Source of the DNA: Azorinus chamasolen
Taxonomy: Eukaryota; Mollusca; Bivalvia; Cardiida; Solecurtidae
Length of the DNA stretch: 64,000 nt
Direction: 5' to 3'
Assembly (NCBI GenBank): GCA_963576725.1
Contig: OY755236.1
Span: 69,844,379 to 69,908,378 of the forward strand
Shown: one piece after another, positions 31,093 through 41,205 of the stretch
How positions within the stretch are numbered: position 1 is the first letter of the stretch
How the letters are laid out: each line of letters opens with the position of its first letter
Made by a program: the position numbers and the translations under genes
The notes under the pieces: model-generated
Databases searched by the model: none
Told to the model about the DNA's origin: nothing
What the model saw: the letters and a program-made list of their open reading frames with translations, nothing else

Positions 31093-31345
31093 TAATTATA
31101 TAAAAGCATGTGTACTGGCAGAGGTAAAACTCAGAGATGTCGGAGGTCAAGGTCACAAATCACGGGGGAAAAACCTATTTCACTAAATATAAATTTTGGC
31201 AGCTATAATTCATCAAAGTTCACAGAATTTTATACATAAAAACTTTGGGAGTTGTTTAGATCCCTATCTGTTAGCTCAAAGTGCCTGTATTCATTACAAA
31301 ACATAACATCAGCCTTGGTTTTACAGTCATATTGACATAACTGTT

Positions 31346-31591
31346 CTAACCCTGTACTCCATATAAGCCTTTGTAAAACCTTTGCAAACAGAGTTGACCC
31401 AGATCAGACTGCTCCTATAGGAGTGTCTGATCCGGATCTACTCAGTTTTGACATAATATAGATCTGATTCTACAGTTTCTGCCACAATAAAGATTTTTTT
31501 TTGTTCACAGTGCCATTATAAAAAAAATCATTGAATTAACATTCATGATGTCATTATTTATTGTCTGAATGTTCATGAAGTAAAGGATTAA
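31346..31591 (+). mobile_element. MITE-A copy in intron 1
   Basis: CTAACCCTGTACTCCATATA to GAAGTAAAGGATTAA; apex GCTCCTATAGGAGT. Confidence 0.84.
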
Positions 31592-31890
31592 CATTAAGCA
31601 CAACACTAAGGTTCCAATTACAAAGATCAAGATTACCATAACAGGACGGAGCCCATCAGCTTTTTGGAGTCCGTGCCATGAGATTAAAAATCTTCTGATT
31701 TGAGTCTCAAGTATCTGATTGTGGACATGTTTTGAGCTGAATTCAAAATCTGACCAGCCGGATGCTTGAGAATGAAAACTCTAACTCAAACAAGAAGTTT
31801 CATAACCTCAGTGCATGCATTGCACCATGCGTAAAAAATTTGAAGAGAATGATTTTGCAAAGACTGATGATTTTGGGAAAGAATTCTCAC

Positions 31891-32759
31891 CTGGGGTTAA
31901 ATACTTCTGAGGGTTTCTTGTTCTCATTCTGTAGTTTGTCCCCAAAGCCCCCTTCATCATTTTCTGTTGCCTGTTTTTCACTCTTGTTTTCATTTTCGTC
32001 TGCTTGCTGCTGTTTTTTACAGCAACATCCAAAGATACCTATTATAACTCCAAGACTGAGGAGCACGACTAATGAAGTGCCACCAGTGAGGACAATTTGA
32101 CTGGTACTTGTGTCACTGCCACCTTCAGACTTTTTTGCTACAGCTAATTGCAGTGAATGGGGGTGGTCTTCAGGTATTGCATATTCAGAAAACCCTGCAT
32201 TCACAGCACTTGATGTTTTTACATTGGGTTTGCTAGATTTTGAGCTGCTTGAATGAAACTGTAAAACTTCACTTTCTTTCGACAGTGCATACTTTGTGGT
32301 TTGTTTTCCTGGAAATTTCAGTGCACTTTTAGAAGTTTCATCCAGACTGTTTGAAGTTTTGTATATTATTGGAGTGTTTGCACCATTATTATTGTCTGAA
32401 TGAGCAATGCTGGTATGTGAATCACTTGGTGTAAGTAGCTGAGATTTCAATTTGGAAGAAGATGCTTTGGCACCATGGGAATAGACTGGGAGGGGCTTGA
32501 CTATAGGCTGGTTTGATGTAGGAGCATGGGAGATTGATTTTGGAAAAGTTCGACTTTGATCCCCTGAGTAAGAATTTAAGACTGTTCGTTCCCAATTTTG
32601 AATATTCAATGAAGCAATTTTATCACTTTGATATGAAAGACTTGAACTTTGGTCCTCTGTCTCTCCAAGGCTCTTGGCTGAAAGAGGAACCAGGGGATAG
32701 CCTAATGAAATAGGGAGCAGACCACATAACTGAACACTTAGGAAGACCACAACACTCAT
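31891..32759 (-). CDS. Novel type I membrane protein, exon 1 (gene spans 15045-32759)
   Basis: First coding exon of an eight-exon gene predicting 764 residues. The start ATG (32757-32759) follows an in-frame TGA. Residues 1-20 (MSVVVFLSVQLCGLLPISLG) form a signal peptide. Residues about 21-220 are a Ser/Lys/Thr-rich ectodomain with few Cys, likely O-glycosylated (inference). Residues about 222-244 form one transmembrane helix followed by CCCKK, a possible palmitoylation site and positive-inside anchor. The tail then becomes Glu/Asn/Lys-rich. The donor is CCCAG|gtgaga, phase 2. Later exons are at 30105, 20331, 19524, 18627, 16782, 15767 and 15045, all phase-compatible. No known domain or family is recognised; it looks like a fast-evolving surface or adhesion-type protein, but function is unknown. 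Confidence 0.8.
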
Positions 32760-32782
32760 AATGAGCGGCAATCACTTGACAT
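32756..32782 (-). promoter_or_regulatory. Upstream ORF overlapping the start codon
   Basis: An ATG 23 bases upstream opens an eight-codon frame (MSSDCRSL) whose TGA overlaps the main ATG as ATGA. If the mRNA includes it, translation of the membrane protein would need leaky scanning or reinitiation. Confidence 0.5.
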
Positions 32783-33600
32783 TACTCTGTTATCAGATAG
32801 ATCACATTCATACACAATAGCTTTCCTCCTTTCTGATTATTATCCTGTCACATTTACTCAATGGCTTTTGCCGGAAGATATCAGATCTGTTGGCAGTAAA
32901 TTTCCTGTATTTTAAACAATTATCATCCAGTTATATCCAGTCAATGTAGTTATATCCAATATCTTTCATGAATACTTTTCACATATGAAATACTGCATAT
33001 CCACTGGCAATGATTAAGGCACAAGTACTCACATCAGCAGTGGTATATCCTCATATACACACACAGAGAATCAAAAAGAATACAAAAAGCCCTCCAGACT
33101 GTTTTATTATGTCTGTTGCTGGAACATCACATGTGATAAACTCCACCTTTGAGTTGAGATTCACTGAGGAAAGAATTTCATTTTTCCTGTGCTTCAAACT
33201 TTCACACATCACATGATATTTACCAAACTTATCATTTTGTCTGACTCAGATGTAATCCGCATCACCTAGAAGATAGTGATCAATGTGATAAGGAGGCTTG
33301 CTACTTCTCAATTCTCTCTGCTTGAATCTCGACTTTTCTCTTGCACTTTATGTTACCTCCACCTCATGAGTTTTCCTGGAAATAAAAAAGTAAGAACATG
33401 AGGGTGTGACTTTCCCAAGAATATTTCCCCATCACAGCACACTCAATGGTCTTGGGTTATTTCAGGTAACTCCATTACCCAGATCATGTGGTTGAAGAGG
33501 CAGTAATCTTAATATGTTTGTAATTAAGACTCCCCCATTCAGTGTCATGACCAGAAAAGATGGTTCTCATGAAATTTGCTGTACTGGCAAATGAGAACTT
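32783..33600 (-). other. Upstream region of the minus-strand gene
   Basis: Should hold the 5' UTR and promoter. I see no TATA box or clear upstream exon. Unusually for this window it contains no MITE copy. Confidence 0.4.
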
Positions 33601-33601
33601 T

Positions 33602-33842
33602 TTTAATTCTTTCCGCTCATGGTTATTCATGTGAGAAATAATGAATGTATAAATATTAATTAGCGGAATTTTATAATGGCATTATGAACAAGGGAATTTT
33701 GGACCATGGTAGAAGCTGTAGAATCTTGTCCATATATTATGTTATGATCAAACAGAGTAGTCCCTGATCAGACAGCTCCTATACGTCATCTGATCTGGGT
33801 CTACTCTGAGTGCAGCATGTGTCTGTATGAGAGAAAGGGTTA
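33602..33842 (-). mobile_element. MITE-A copy
   Basis: TTAATTCTTTCCGCTCATGG to GAGAGAAAGGGTTAC; apex CTCCTATACGTCATC, right arm shortened. Confidence 0.82.
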
Positions 33843-33849
33843 CACAAAA

Positions 33850-33993
33850 ATACTATATCTAAATCTGATTCTACAGTTTCTGCCATGGCAAAAATTTCCT
33901 GCATTCATGTGACATTATGAAAAATAATTTTGTCAATATTCATGATGTCATTACAATTAAATCTTACCTGCATATTCATGGATTAGATGGTTA
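33850..33993 (+). mobile_element. MITE-A right-half fragment
   Basis: TGATTCTACAGTTTCTGCCA to ATGGATTAGATGGTTAA, no hairpin. Confidence 0.7.
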
Positions 33994-34143
33994 ATTACAA
34001 GCTAAGTCCAAAGATAATCCTAACGGTAAACCTTAATTCCGATATCCTTTCAGAGATGTATTATTTTCATTGTTACTCTGAATTCAATAACCATAAATAT
34101 GTCATACAAAACCTTAAATGAGCACAGAAAAATATTGCTACTA

Positions 34144-34346
34144 CAGTAAAACCCTTCTAAACCGGATTTTAAATTCAGTATAAATATCGGTCTTGGAGAC
34201 AAGTGGCAGCTTAATGCAGGGTGAATGTCATGCAGAAAGCTCCCCAAGGAGCTTTCTGCATGACTTTCACTCTGCATTAAGCAGCCACCTGCCTGAAAAT
34301 ATCTAAATTCTCTTCAACTAGAATTCCGGTTTAGAAGGGTTTACTG
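34144..34346 (+). mobile_element. MITE-C, best-preserved copy
   Basis: CAGTAAAACCCTTCTAAACC to GTTTAGAAGGGTTTACTG with TA on both sides. Hairpin arms of about 44 bp, GGCAGCTTAATGCAGGGTG to CTCTGCATTAAGCAGCC, around AGCTCCCCAAGGAGCT. Confidence 0.88.
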
Positions 34347-34453
34347 TACATGTACATGTATGGTATAGTACAAGCTTACTAGTTCACATACCATGTACGG
34401 TATAGTTAGTAGTTATTTACCACAGTGTATACCACTGTAACATTTCCCTATTT

Positions 34454-34610
34454 AACCTATTGAATACTGAATATTCAAGTTTAATAATCCATCAGCATTT
34501 AGTTATAGAGTCTGTTAGTATGAAAGCCACAGGAAATTAAATGACAAACAGTGAAGACTCTGGTCAGGAGCCGTCTGATCCAAGTCTACACTGTTTGCAA
34601 ACACCACCAC
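34454..34610 (+). mobile_element. MITE-I copy, shortened
   Basis: TTAACCTATTGAATACTGAA, CAAACAGTGAAGACTCTGGT, CCAAGTCTACACTGTTTGC. Confidence 0.65.
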
Positions 34611-34919
34611 ACTTGGTTACACAGCTGTCAAAAGATTCAGTCTCAGTGGTATGCCTAAGGCTATTCCGAAAGTGCAGTTTGCTGCATTTTTGACATGTAT
34701 ATTTTTTGTAGTAATCACTTGTAGATCAACAAACAGGTTAGATCCAGATCCGATGGTGAATTTCCAAGCAAGTTCAGGTGCTGCTTATGTTGCATGCTCA
34801 CCGCTTACTTGTCTGTAATCCTCTGTGCCTATGAGATGTATACCACCACTCTCACTGATAGTTTACATACCACATGCACTGTAATATCAACCTGCCTGAA
34901 TACTGGTACTAGTATATGA

Positions 34920-35140
34920 ACCCTTACAATGCTGAATTTTCAAAAGGACACACAGTGGTTTCAAAAAGTGAGTTTAAAGTATGGACAGAAGTTGATGCGG
35001 AGATATCATTTTCCCATCATCATGCATGATAATGAGTAAGGTTCAGAAAATGATTCACTAATGAAATGTTACTTTGCAAACAGTGTAGATCCAGATGAGC
35101 CCTCTCATCCAGGTCTGCACTGTTTGTTATGTTACATTTT
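34920..35140 (+). mobile_element. MITE-I remnant with rearrangement
   Basis: CCCTTACAATGCTGAATTTT start, hairpin AACAGTGTAGATCCAGATGA to TCCAGGTCTGCACTGTTTG. The segment 34963-35001 is an inverted copy of part of the next element. Confidence 0.6.
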
Positions 35141-35143
35141 TCT

Positions 35144-35494
35144 TTAACCAATTCCCTCATAGGCTATTTTTAGATCATACCTCTTTAATTAAAACTACTA
35201 AAAAGGAGAATTTACTAGAGAAAAGCAACATTTAAAAGAAAATTCTGCAGTTTCTACCAATACCAAAAATCCCTATGTACATAACATCAACTTCTGTCCA
35301 TACTTTAAACTCACTTTTTGAAACCATTGTGATAAATAGAGCATTTTGCTCCTAAGGAGCAAATGCTCTTTTTATCACAATGGTTTCAGAACTACAAAAT
35401 TCTAAAATTTTCCTTTTCTCTAGTTAATGCTCCTTTTCGGTAGATTTATTCAAAGAGGTTGGATCTAAAAATAGCCTATGAGGGAATGGGTTAA
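35144..35494 (+). mobile_element. MITE-B chimera with two right halves
   Basis: Both ends are of the TAGCCTAT type: TTAACCAATTCCCTCATAGG and GAGGGAATGGGTTAA. A MITE-A piece (TTCTACCAATACCAAAAATC) lies between. Palindrome apex GCTCCTAAGGAGC. Confidence 0.75.
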
Positions 35495-35544
35495 CTAACC
35501 ATCAAACAGTTGGAATCCTGATTAGATGCATGTTCCTCAGCGTC

Positions 35545-35778
35545 TTAACTGTTTACTCCAAAATATGCCTTTCTACGCCTTAGCAAACAGAGTAGACAAG
35601 ATATAGGAGCTGTCTGATAAGGATCTGCCCAATTTACTTATGATATAATAAAGATATGATTCACAGTTTTCTTCCATAGCCAAATTTTCCTGTGTCCATG
35701 TGCTATTATAACACATTAGTTTTATCAATATTCATAGTCATTATTTCTTACATAAATATTCATGGAGGAAAGGGTTAA
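35545..35778 (+). mobile_element. MITE-A copy, left arm deleted
   Basis: TTAACTGTTTACTCCAAAAT to GGAGGAAAGGGTTAA; CAGAGTAGACAAGATATAGG joins directly to the apex. Confidence 0.82.
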
Positions 35779-36122
35779 AACGTAGAATTCCTTTAAATTC
35801 TTACACAGTCAGAAGGGCCTATACTTTGGATTTGATGAAATGTAGAGCTAATTAGGTAAGAAAAAAATGCCCAAGTTTACTAAAGGACAAAATATAATGT
35901 AAAATAGATCAGCTTACTGTGTCGCATATTCATTTTTATCCTGTTCCAAACAAAAATGTGAGTGCACTGTACATCTTATCCAAAGTACTCTCTACCTAAT
36001 GTAAACATGAACAACTACAAACCTGTGTGATTTCAAAATGGTAGAGGAATGTGGAAGATTCTGATGAGTAAACCATATCTAGAATTAGCCAGGACCATGT
36101 AAACTGACATGCCTACCAGAAT

Positions 36123-36210
36123 TTAACCCTTTCCATCATATAAACGCCTTTTAAAACATTTTTAACACACAGAGTAGCCCTCGATCAGATAGTTCCTATG
36201 AATAGTTGTT
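36123..36210 (+). mobile_element. MITE-A2 left-end fragment
   Basis: TTTAACCCTTTCCATCATAT, then GAGTAGCCCTCGATCAGATA, then cut short. Confidence 0.7.
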
Positions 36211-36212
36211 AG

Positions 36213-36455
36213 TTAACCCTCATATAAACATGTTTTCAAACAGTTGCAAACAGAGTAGACCCAGATCAGACGGCTCCTTGAGGAGCCGTCTGATCAGGGT
36301 CTGCTCTGTTTGCTAATAGAGTTTGATAGATCTGTTTCTTTACTGTCCAAAATATCTACAATGTCCCACCTTCCATATTTCATCATAACTATTTTGTTAA
36401 TGAATATTCAGTAGGTTTTGAAATTTGGCCTAATACAGAACAGGGAAAGGGTTAA
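36213..36455 (+). mobile_element. MITE-A2, best-preserved copy
   Basis: TTAACCCTCATATAAACATG to GAACAGGGAAAGGGTTAA. Perfect apex arms ACGGCTCCTTGAGGAGCCGT. Confidence 0.88.
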
Positions 36456-36619
36456 ATTATTCTAATGGCCTTCTTGGCTTTGACAGTAACTCCAGAATCA
36501 GATTAGTCATGTTATCTCACAGAGATGTTTTTTATGCCTTTGCAAACAGCTTATTATTGATTACATGAATACTCATGAGGCAAAGATAAACTCTTTTAAC
36601 AATTTATGCATAAATTGAA

Positions 36620-36770
36620 ACATTTTAAGGCTAAGTACTTTATTTCTCCACCAAATCCTATGTTGTGTCTTGGAGATGATTCTAAAGAGTGGTAACAACA
36701 TAGGGTTTTGTGGAGAAATGAGGATTTTAGTATTTGAGTATGCAAGTTTATCTGTTGCTCTAAGATCTAT
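36620..36770 (+). mobile_element. Family F foldback element
   Basis: TTTATTTCTCCACCAAATCC, GGGTTTTGTGGAGAAATGAG, inner CTAAAGAGTGGTAACAACAT; left inner arm partly deleted. Confidence 0.7.
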
Positions 36771-36773
36771 ATA

Positions 36774-36978
36774 CAGTAAAACTCCACTAATGCGACCACC
36801 AAAAGGGGGCATAATTCTGGGTGGCAGAGGCAGGTGGTAGCTTAATGCAGGATGAAAGTTATGCAGAAAGCTCCTATAGGAGCTTTCTGCATAGCTTTCG
36901 TCCTGCATTAAGCAACCACCTGCTTTAAACGACACCAGTGGCTGTTTATTAAGTGGTCGCATTAGCGGGGTTTCACTG
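36774..36978 (+). mobile_element. MITE-C2, well-preserved copy
   Basis: CAGTAAAACTCCACTAATGC to GCATTAGCGGGGTTTCACTG, TA on both sides. Long hairpin around AAAGCTCCTATAGGAGCTTT. Confidence 0.88.
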
Positions 36979-36984
36979 TACATG

Positions 36985-37102
36985 TAATACCATAAGTAAA
37001 CAGAGCTGACGCTGACCAGGTGTTTCCAACAGGTCTACAACAGATCTAGGTCTACTCTGATTGCAAATGCATGAAAATGTGTCTCTATCAGGTCAAGGGT
37101 TA
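36985..37102 (-). mobile_element. MITE-A right-end fragment
   Basis: AAGTAAACAGAGCTGACGCT to ATCAGGTCAAGGGTTA. Confidence 0.65.
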
Positions 37103-37494
37103 TTGACCTTTCAACACTAAGTAACCTAAGACTGCCAAAAAATTACTTTTTTCTTCCATTTCATTTAGGAAAAATACAATCTATAAATTTTACACTAAGT
37201 AGGCATCTGATCTGGATCCAAAATGTTTGCATAGATCATCCCAAATTTGTACAAAGTGTTGAAAGAGTTTACCTTTAACTCATGAATATTCATGTAATCA
37301 ATAACAACATCATAAATATTCATGCCTGATTTGGATCTACAATACATCTCTGTGAGGTACCATGACTAACATGGGTCTAGACTAGTCTTGGCTCATACCA
37401 TACACTCATTGCCCTCTCTATTGCCCTCGGATGCTGGAGAGAGACATGCCAATCTATAATTGCTGAAAATAATTCAGTATTGCTAAAGTATGAC

Positions 37495-37621
37495 TTAACC
37501 CTTTATTTCATATGAATGCCTTTTCAAGCCTTTGCAAACAGAGTAGACCAAGATTGGATGACTCCTATAGGAGCTGTGTGATCTGGGTCTTCTCCGTTTG
37601 CAAAGGTTTACAAAGGGTTAA
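37495..37621. mobile_element. MITE-A hairpin-only derivative, 127 bp
   Basis: TTAACCCTTTATTTCATATG at one end and TTTACAAAGGGTTAA at the other. The TAATGACATCATG half is gone, leaving little but the hairpin with apex CTCCTATAGGAGC. Confidence 0.84.
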
Positions 37622-37845
37622 GACAGGCTAAGGCATCATACAAGATGGCAGTAATGCAGAGAGCTCCCACCTGTAATGTAGAGAGCGCCCACCTGAGCTT
37701 TCTGAATTAATTACTCCTACTTTTAAAGAGGCGTAAATCTTTATTCTTAAACAGATTCTACCCAGATCAATTCAATGGAAAAGGAGTAGCTGATCTAGCT
37801 CTGCACGATTGGCAACAGTAGTTAGAAAATTGGTCTAACTGTTAC

Positions 37846-38001
37846 CCTTTCCCTCATATGTTCATGCCTTTGCTCTGTTTGTCTATGATATAAAAATAGA
37901 TCTGACTCTACAGTTTCTACCAATACCAAAAACTCATATGCCATTATAAAAACTCAGCTAATGAATATTCATGATGTCATTATTTCTTACATTGATATTA
38001 A
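37846..38001 (+). mobile_element. MITE-A copy with hairpin deletion
   Basis: CCCTTTCCCTCATATGTTCA, right hairpin flank TTTGCTCTGTTTG, ends at TTAA shared with the next copy. Confidence 0.72.
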
Positions 38002-38550
38002 CCCTTTACTCTATAAATATGCCTTTGTAGGTGGCGGTGGTCTAGTGGTAACGCGCTTGACTGTCAGTCCGGAGGTCCGGGGTTCAAATCCCGGTCCCAC
38101 CCGGAAATTTCAGAGACGCTTTTCCGTGTCTCCCACCCGCATATACTCTCCACCCAGGGGTTAAAATGGGTACCTGTAAGGGTCACTCGCCGGTACTGCG
38201 GCTGCATGATTGCGCCATATGTTAGCAGTGCTCAATATTGTAGGCCAATGACTCAATGATCAGGGGAGTAAATGTACAGTCGGCTGAACGGTCATTCGGA
38301 CTGAAAGTAGACTATAACTAGGTACTTTTACTTTACTTTGTGCCTTTGCAAACAGAGTGTTCCTATATAGGAGCTGTCTGATCAGGGTCTGCCTTCTTTG
38401 CTTATGAAATAATATAGATACAATTGTAGTTTGCTTATGAAATAATATAGATACAATTGTAGTTTCTGTCATGGTCAAACTTTTCCTGTGTTCATGGATG
38501 ATCACTTTAAAAGTTTAACTAATTAATATTTATGATATCATGATTTCTTA
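37998..38550 (+). mobile_element. MITE-A copy split by a SINE
   Basis: TTAACCCTTTACTCTATAAA to 38027, resuming at 38341 TGCCTTTGCAAACAGAGTG. A 33-bp unit (CTTATGAAATAATATAGATA...) is duplicated in tandem at about 38399-38464. Confidence 0.8.
38028..38340 (+). mobile_element. tRNA-derived SINE (Asp-like head)
   Basis: About 313 bp flanked by the 8-bp duplication TGCCTTTG (38020-38027, 38341-38348). The head has an A box (TGGTCTAGTGGTAACGC), an anticodon-loop-like CTGTCAG with GTC, and a B box (GGTTCAAATCC). Internal pol III promoter activity is expected of this class. The acceptor stem has a mismatch, so it is not a functional tRNA. Confidence 0.85.
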
Positions 38551-39344
38551 AATGAATAAATTAAATGCACTTTGTTCTTCATACAAATGCTGGTCTTGCT
38601 GTGTCTCTGTAAAGGGCTAGGAATATTGGTCAAAATGGAAAAAGGAAGACAACAGATGAACTATGTCTACTCTAAATAATAGGATACCCAGTTTCCCCTT
38701 TCCACTTATTGGTAAAGATACAGTAAGTCTATTTCACTTTGATTTGTAACAATGGAGTAACAAATTGTGCATACCCTCGTCAAACTGCTCCATCAGGAGC
38801 CATTTGATCTTGGTCTGCACTATTTGCCTAAGTTTATTCTGGTAATTACTGTATACAGCAGGAGTGCAAAGATGATGCATCTGTGCAGTGAAAATGTTTT
38901 CCATCCACTGGTTTGATTTTCCCACAGCACACCACCCTAATTAACTCTTTCCTCTCTACCAATTAACCCGTCATAACATTTGCATAGCAAACAATTTAGA
39001 TCCAGATGATATAAAAAGCAATTCAGCATCTCATCAGGATAAAAACTGATAAGCTGAAACTATGTTGACAAGGATATTAACAAAAACAAACTTCTTGAAT
39101 TGGAAGCTGACAGTATCTGGCCGAAGAAAGATACTAATTATTATTAAAGGGATAAACACTTCTGAATTTTTTTGTTGCATTCAAAACTACATCATTTGAA
39201 AGGCTTTCATCTTAATTGCTCCCATGTTAATTCTTTTGTTTTATGCTTAAAACAATATAAAAATTAATAGTGATACTACGAAGCAGCTTAATTCAATGTT
39301 TTATGATAATTTTTGTGTGAAACACAGACAGGTGAACCTCCTAA
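38551..39344. other. Unassigned region with family G and E pieces
   Basis: A family G hairpin (GTCAAACTGCTCCATCAGGA) at about 38755-38850 and a family E foldback at 38990-39055; otherwise nothing. Confidence 0.5.
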
Positions 39345-39555
39345 ACTAGTGATTTGTTTCCCACTGTCTGGAATTAAATGTGCTTGTAAATTTCTATACT
39401 TATAGCCAGGTGGCTGCTTAATGCAGGGTGAAAGTCATGCAGAAAGCTCCAAGAACAGCTTTCTACGTGACTTTCACCCTGCATTAAGCTGCCACCTGAC
39501 TCCAAGACCAATATTTATACTAAATTTAATGTCCGGTCTAGAGGGGTTTTACTGT
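39345..39555 (-). mobile_element. MITE-C copy
   Basis: CTGCTTAATGCAGGGTGAAA to TTTCACCCTGCATTAAGCTG stem; right end TAGAGGGGTTTTACTG then TA; left terminus eroded. Confidence 0.8.
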
Positions 39556-39712
39556 ACATGAAATGATGAACGGGATTTGAAACTGACATATTTTCTTCAA
39601 ATTTTGAAGTTTAAGACATCTAATTTGAGTCTACACTGACTTTAAAGAGACATTACTGATCAAGTAATGCATTAGCAGCGTTTTTGCATTCTGCATGCTC
39701 TCTTGCAAATAA

Positions 39713-39955
39713 TTAGCCCTTTCCTCCATGAATATTTATGTAAGAACTAAAGATGTCATGAATATCAATTACCGGTACAATAGTTTGTTATAACAGCACA
39801 GGGACACAGAACATTTTAGCTATGGCAGAAACTGTAGAATCATATATATACTATATCACAAGCAAACAGAGCAGACCCTGATCAAGAGCTGTCTTATCTG
39901 GGTCTACTCTGTTTGCAAAAACATAGAAAGGCGTATTTATGGAATAAAGGGTTAA
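39713..39955 (-). mobile_element. MITE-A copy
   Basis: TTAGCCCTTTCCTCCATGAA to GGAATAAAGGGTTAA; left part of the apex deleted. Confidence 0.84.
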
Positions 39956-39966
39956 ACTTGGTCATT

Positions 39967-40160
39967 AGTCCTTTACTCCATAGAGACCTAGGAAGATCCA
40001 GAACTGATGGCTCCATAGGCTCAAACTCTTCTTTTAATATTCATGAAAGAAATAATATCGTCATGCATATTAATGAGATAAACTAGTTTAAAGCACTATT
40101 AACTGTCTGCTCTGTTTGCAAAGGCATAGAAAGGCATATATATATGGGGGAAAGGGTTAA
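39967..40160. mobile_element. MITE-A rearranged copy
   Basis: CCTTTACTCCATAGAGACCT, then TTAATATTCATGAAAGAAAT, then ATGGGGGAAAGGGTTAA; halves are out of order. Confidence 0.65.
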
Positions 40161-40191
40161 ACAATGGATTTGTTTGTTTAGAAAGTATTTG

Positions 40192-40255
40192 TTGAGTAGC
40201 AAACAACTTGAATCCTGAGTAACTTGTCGTCTAATCAGGATCCAAACTGTTGGAA
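40192..40255. repeat. Family E foldback
   Basis: AACAACTTGAATCCTGAGTA and GTCTAATCAGGATCCAAACT; stem arms about 22 bp with mismatches. Confidence 0.6.
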
Positions 40256-40573
40256 AAATCTATGTCATTCCAGCAATGCCTGTCAACAGATAACCCATTC
40301 ATTTTTATAATCACGCCATTGCAGGGTCTGCTCTGTTTGCTAATCCAATCATAATAGATTTGACTCCGAACTGTTTACAAATATTATTCCTGTGCCTGTC
40401 AACAGGAAAAAGGGCTATTAAGGAGGAATAATTAATAGATGCTGGGCTCATCCAGACATTGATTATAGCAGCTGATTATTTGTTGCATCAAATCAATATT
40501 GACCTGTGGATAGATGAGCATACTGTGCAAGGGTTACTAAATAACCTGGATATCTCAACATGCTTCAGTCTGG

Positions 40574-40808
40574 TTAACCCTTTACTCCATGAGTATTCGT
40601 GTAAGAAGTAATGACACCATGCATATTAATTAACTGTATTTTTATAATAACATATGAACACAGAAATACTTAAACAAGGCAGAAAGTGTAGAATCAAATC
40701 TATTTTATGTCATAAGGAAACAGAGCAGACCCTGATCAGCCGGCTCCTGATCTGGGTGTACTCTGTTGCAAAGATGAGTAAAGGCATAATTATGGAGCAA
40801 TGGGTTAA
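40574..40808 (-). mobile_element. MITE-A copy
   Basis: TTAACCCTTTACTCCATGAG to GGAGCAATGGGTTAA; apex deleted after GGCTCCTGATC. Shares its last TTAA. Confidence 0.85.
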
Positions 40809-41044
40809 ATCTTTCTCTCATATGCTGTCATACCTTTGCAAACAGAGTAGACCACGATCAAATGGCTCCTGCAGGAGCCGTCTGATCAGGGTCTGTTCTG
40901 TTTGCTTATGAAATTGTCTTTGATCAGATTCTAGTTTCTACCATTACCAAAACAGCCTGTGTATCCTTCATTATGAAATTTAAGTTAATAAATATTCATG
41001 ATGTCAATTTTTCTTACATGACTATTCAACAGGAAAAGAGTTAA
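40805..41044 (+). mobile_element. MITE-A copy
   Basis: TTAAATCTTTCTCTCATATG to CAACAGGAAAAGAGTTAA; apex GCTCCTGCAGGAGC. Confidence 0.84.
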
Positions 41045-41061
41045 ACGAGTTTGTGCTTAAA

Positions 41062-41205
41062 CACTTTACCTGATATCTTGTGTATGCCTTCATAAACAGA
41101 GTAGACCCACATCAGACAGCTCCTGTACTGGAGACGTCTGATTAGGGTCCACTGTATTTCCGTATGGAATTATAAAGTTCTGATTTTACAGTTTCTATAA
41201 TTATA
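41062..41205 (+). mobile_element. MITE-A copy, right half lost
   Basis: CACTTTACCTGATATCTTGT, hairpin apex GCTCCTGTACTGGAGA, lost after CAGTTTCTATAATTATAAG. Confidence 0.72.

Noticed and set aside
32757..32771. Start of the membrane protein at a TTG four codons upstream
   Set aside because: It is not ATG and an in-frame TGA lies just before it; the ATG at 32759 is the sensible start.
38028..38100. Functional tRNA-Asp gene
   Set aside because: Acceptor and anticodon stems have mismatches and it is the head of a SINE flanked by target duplications.
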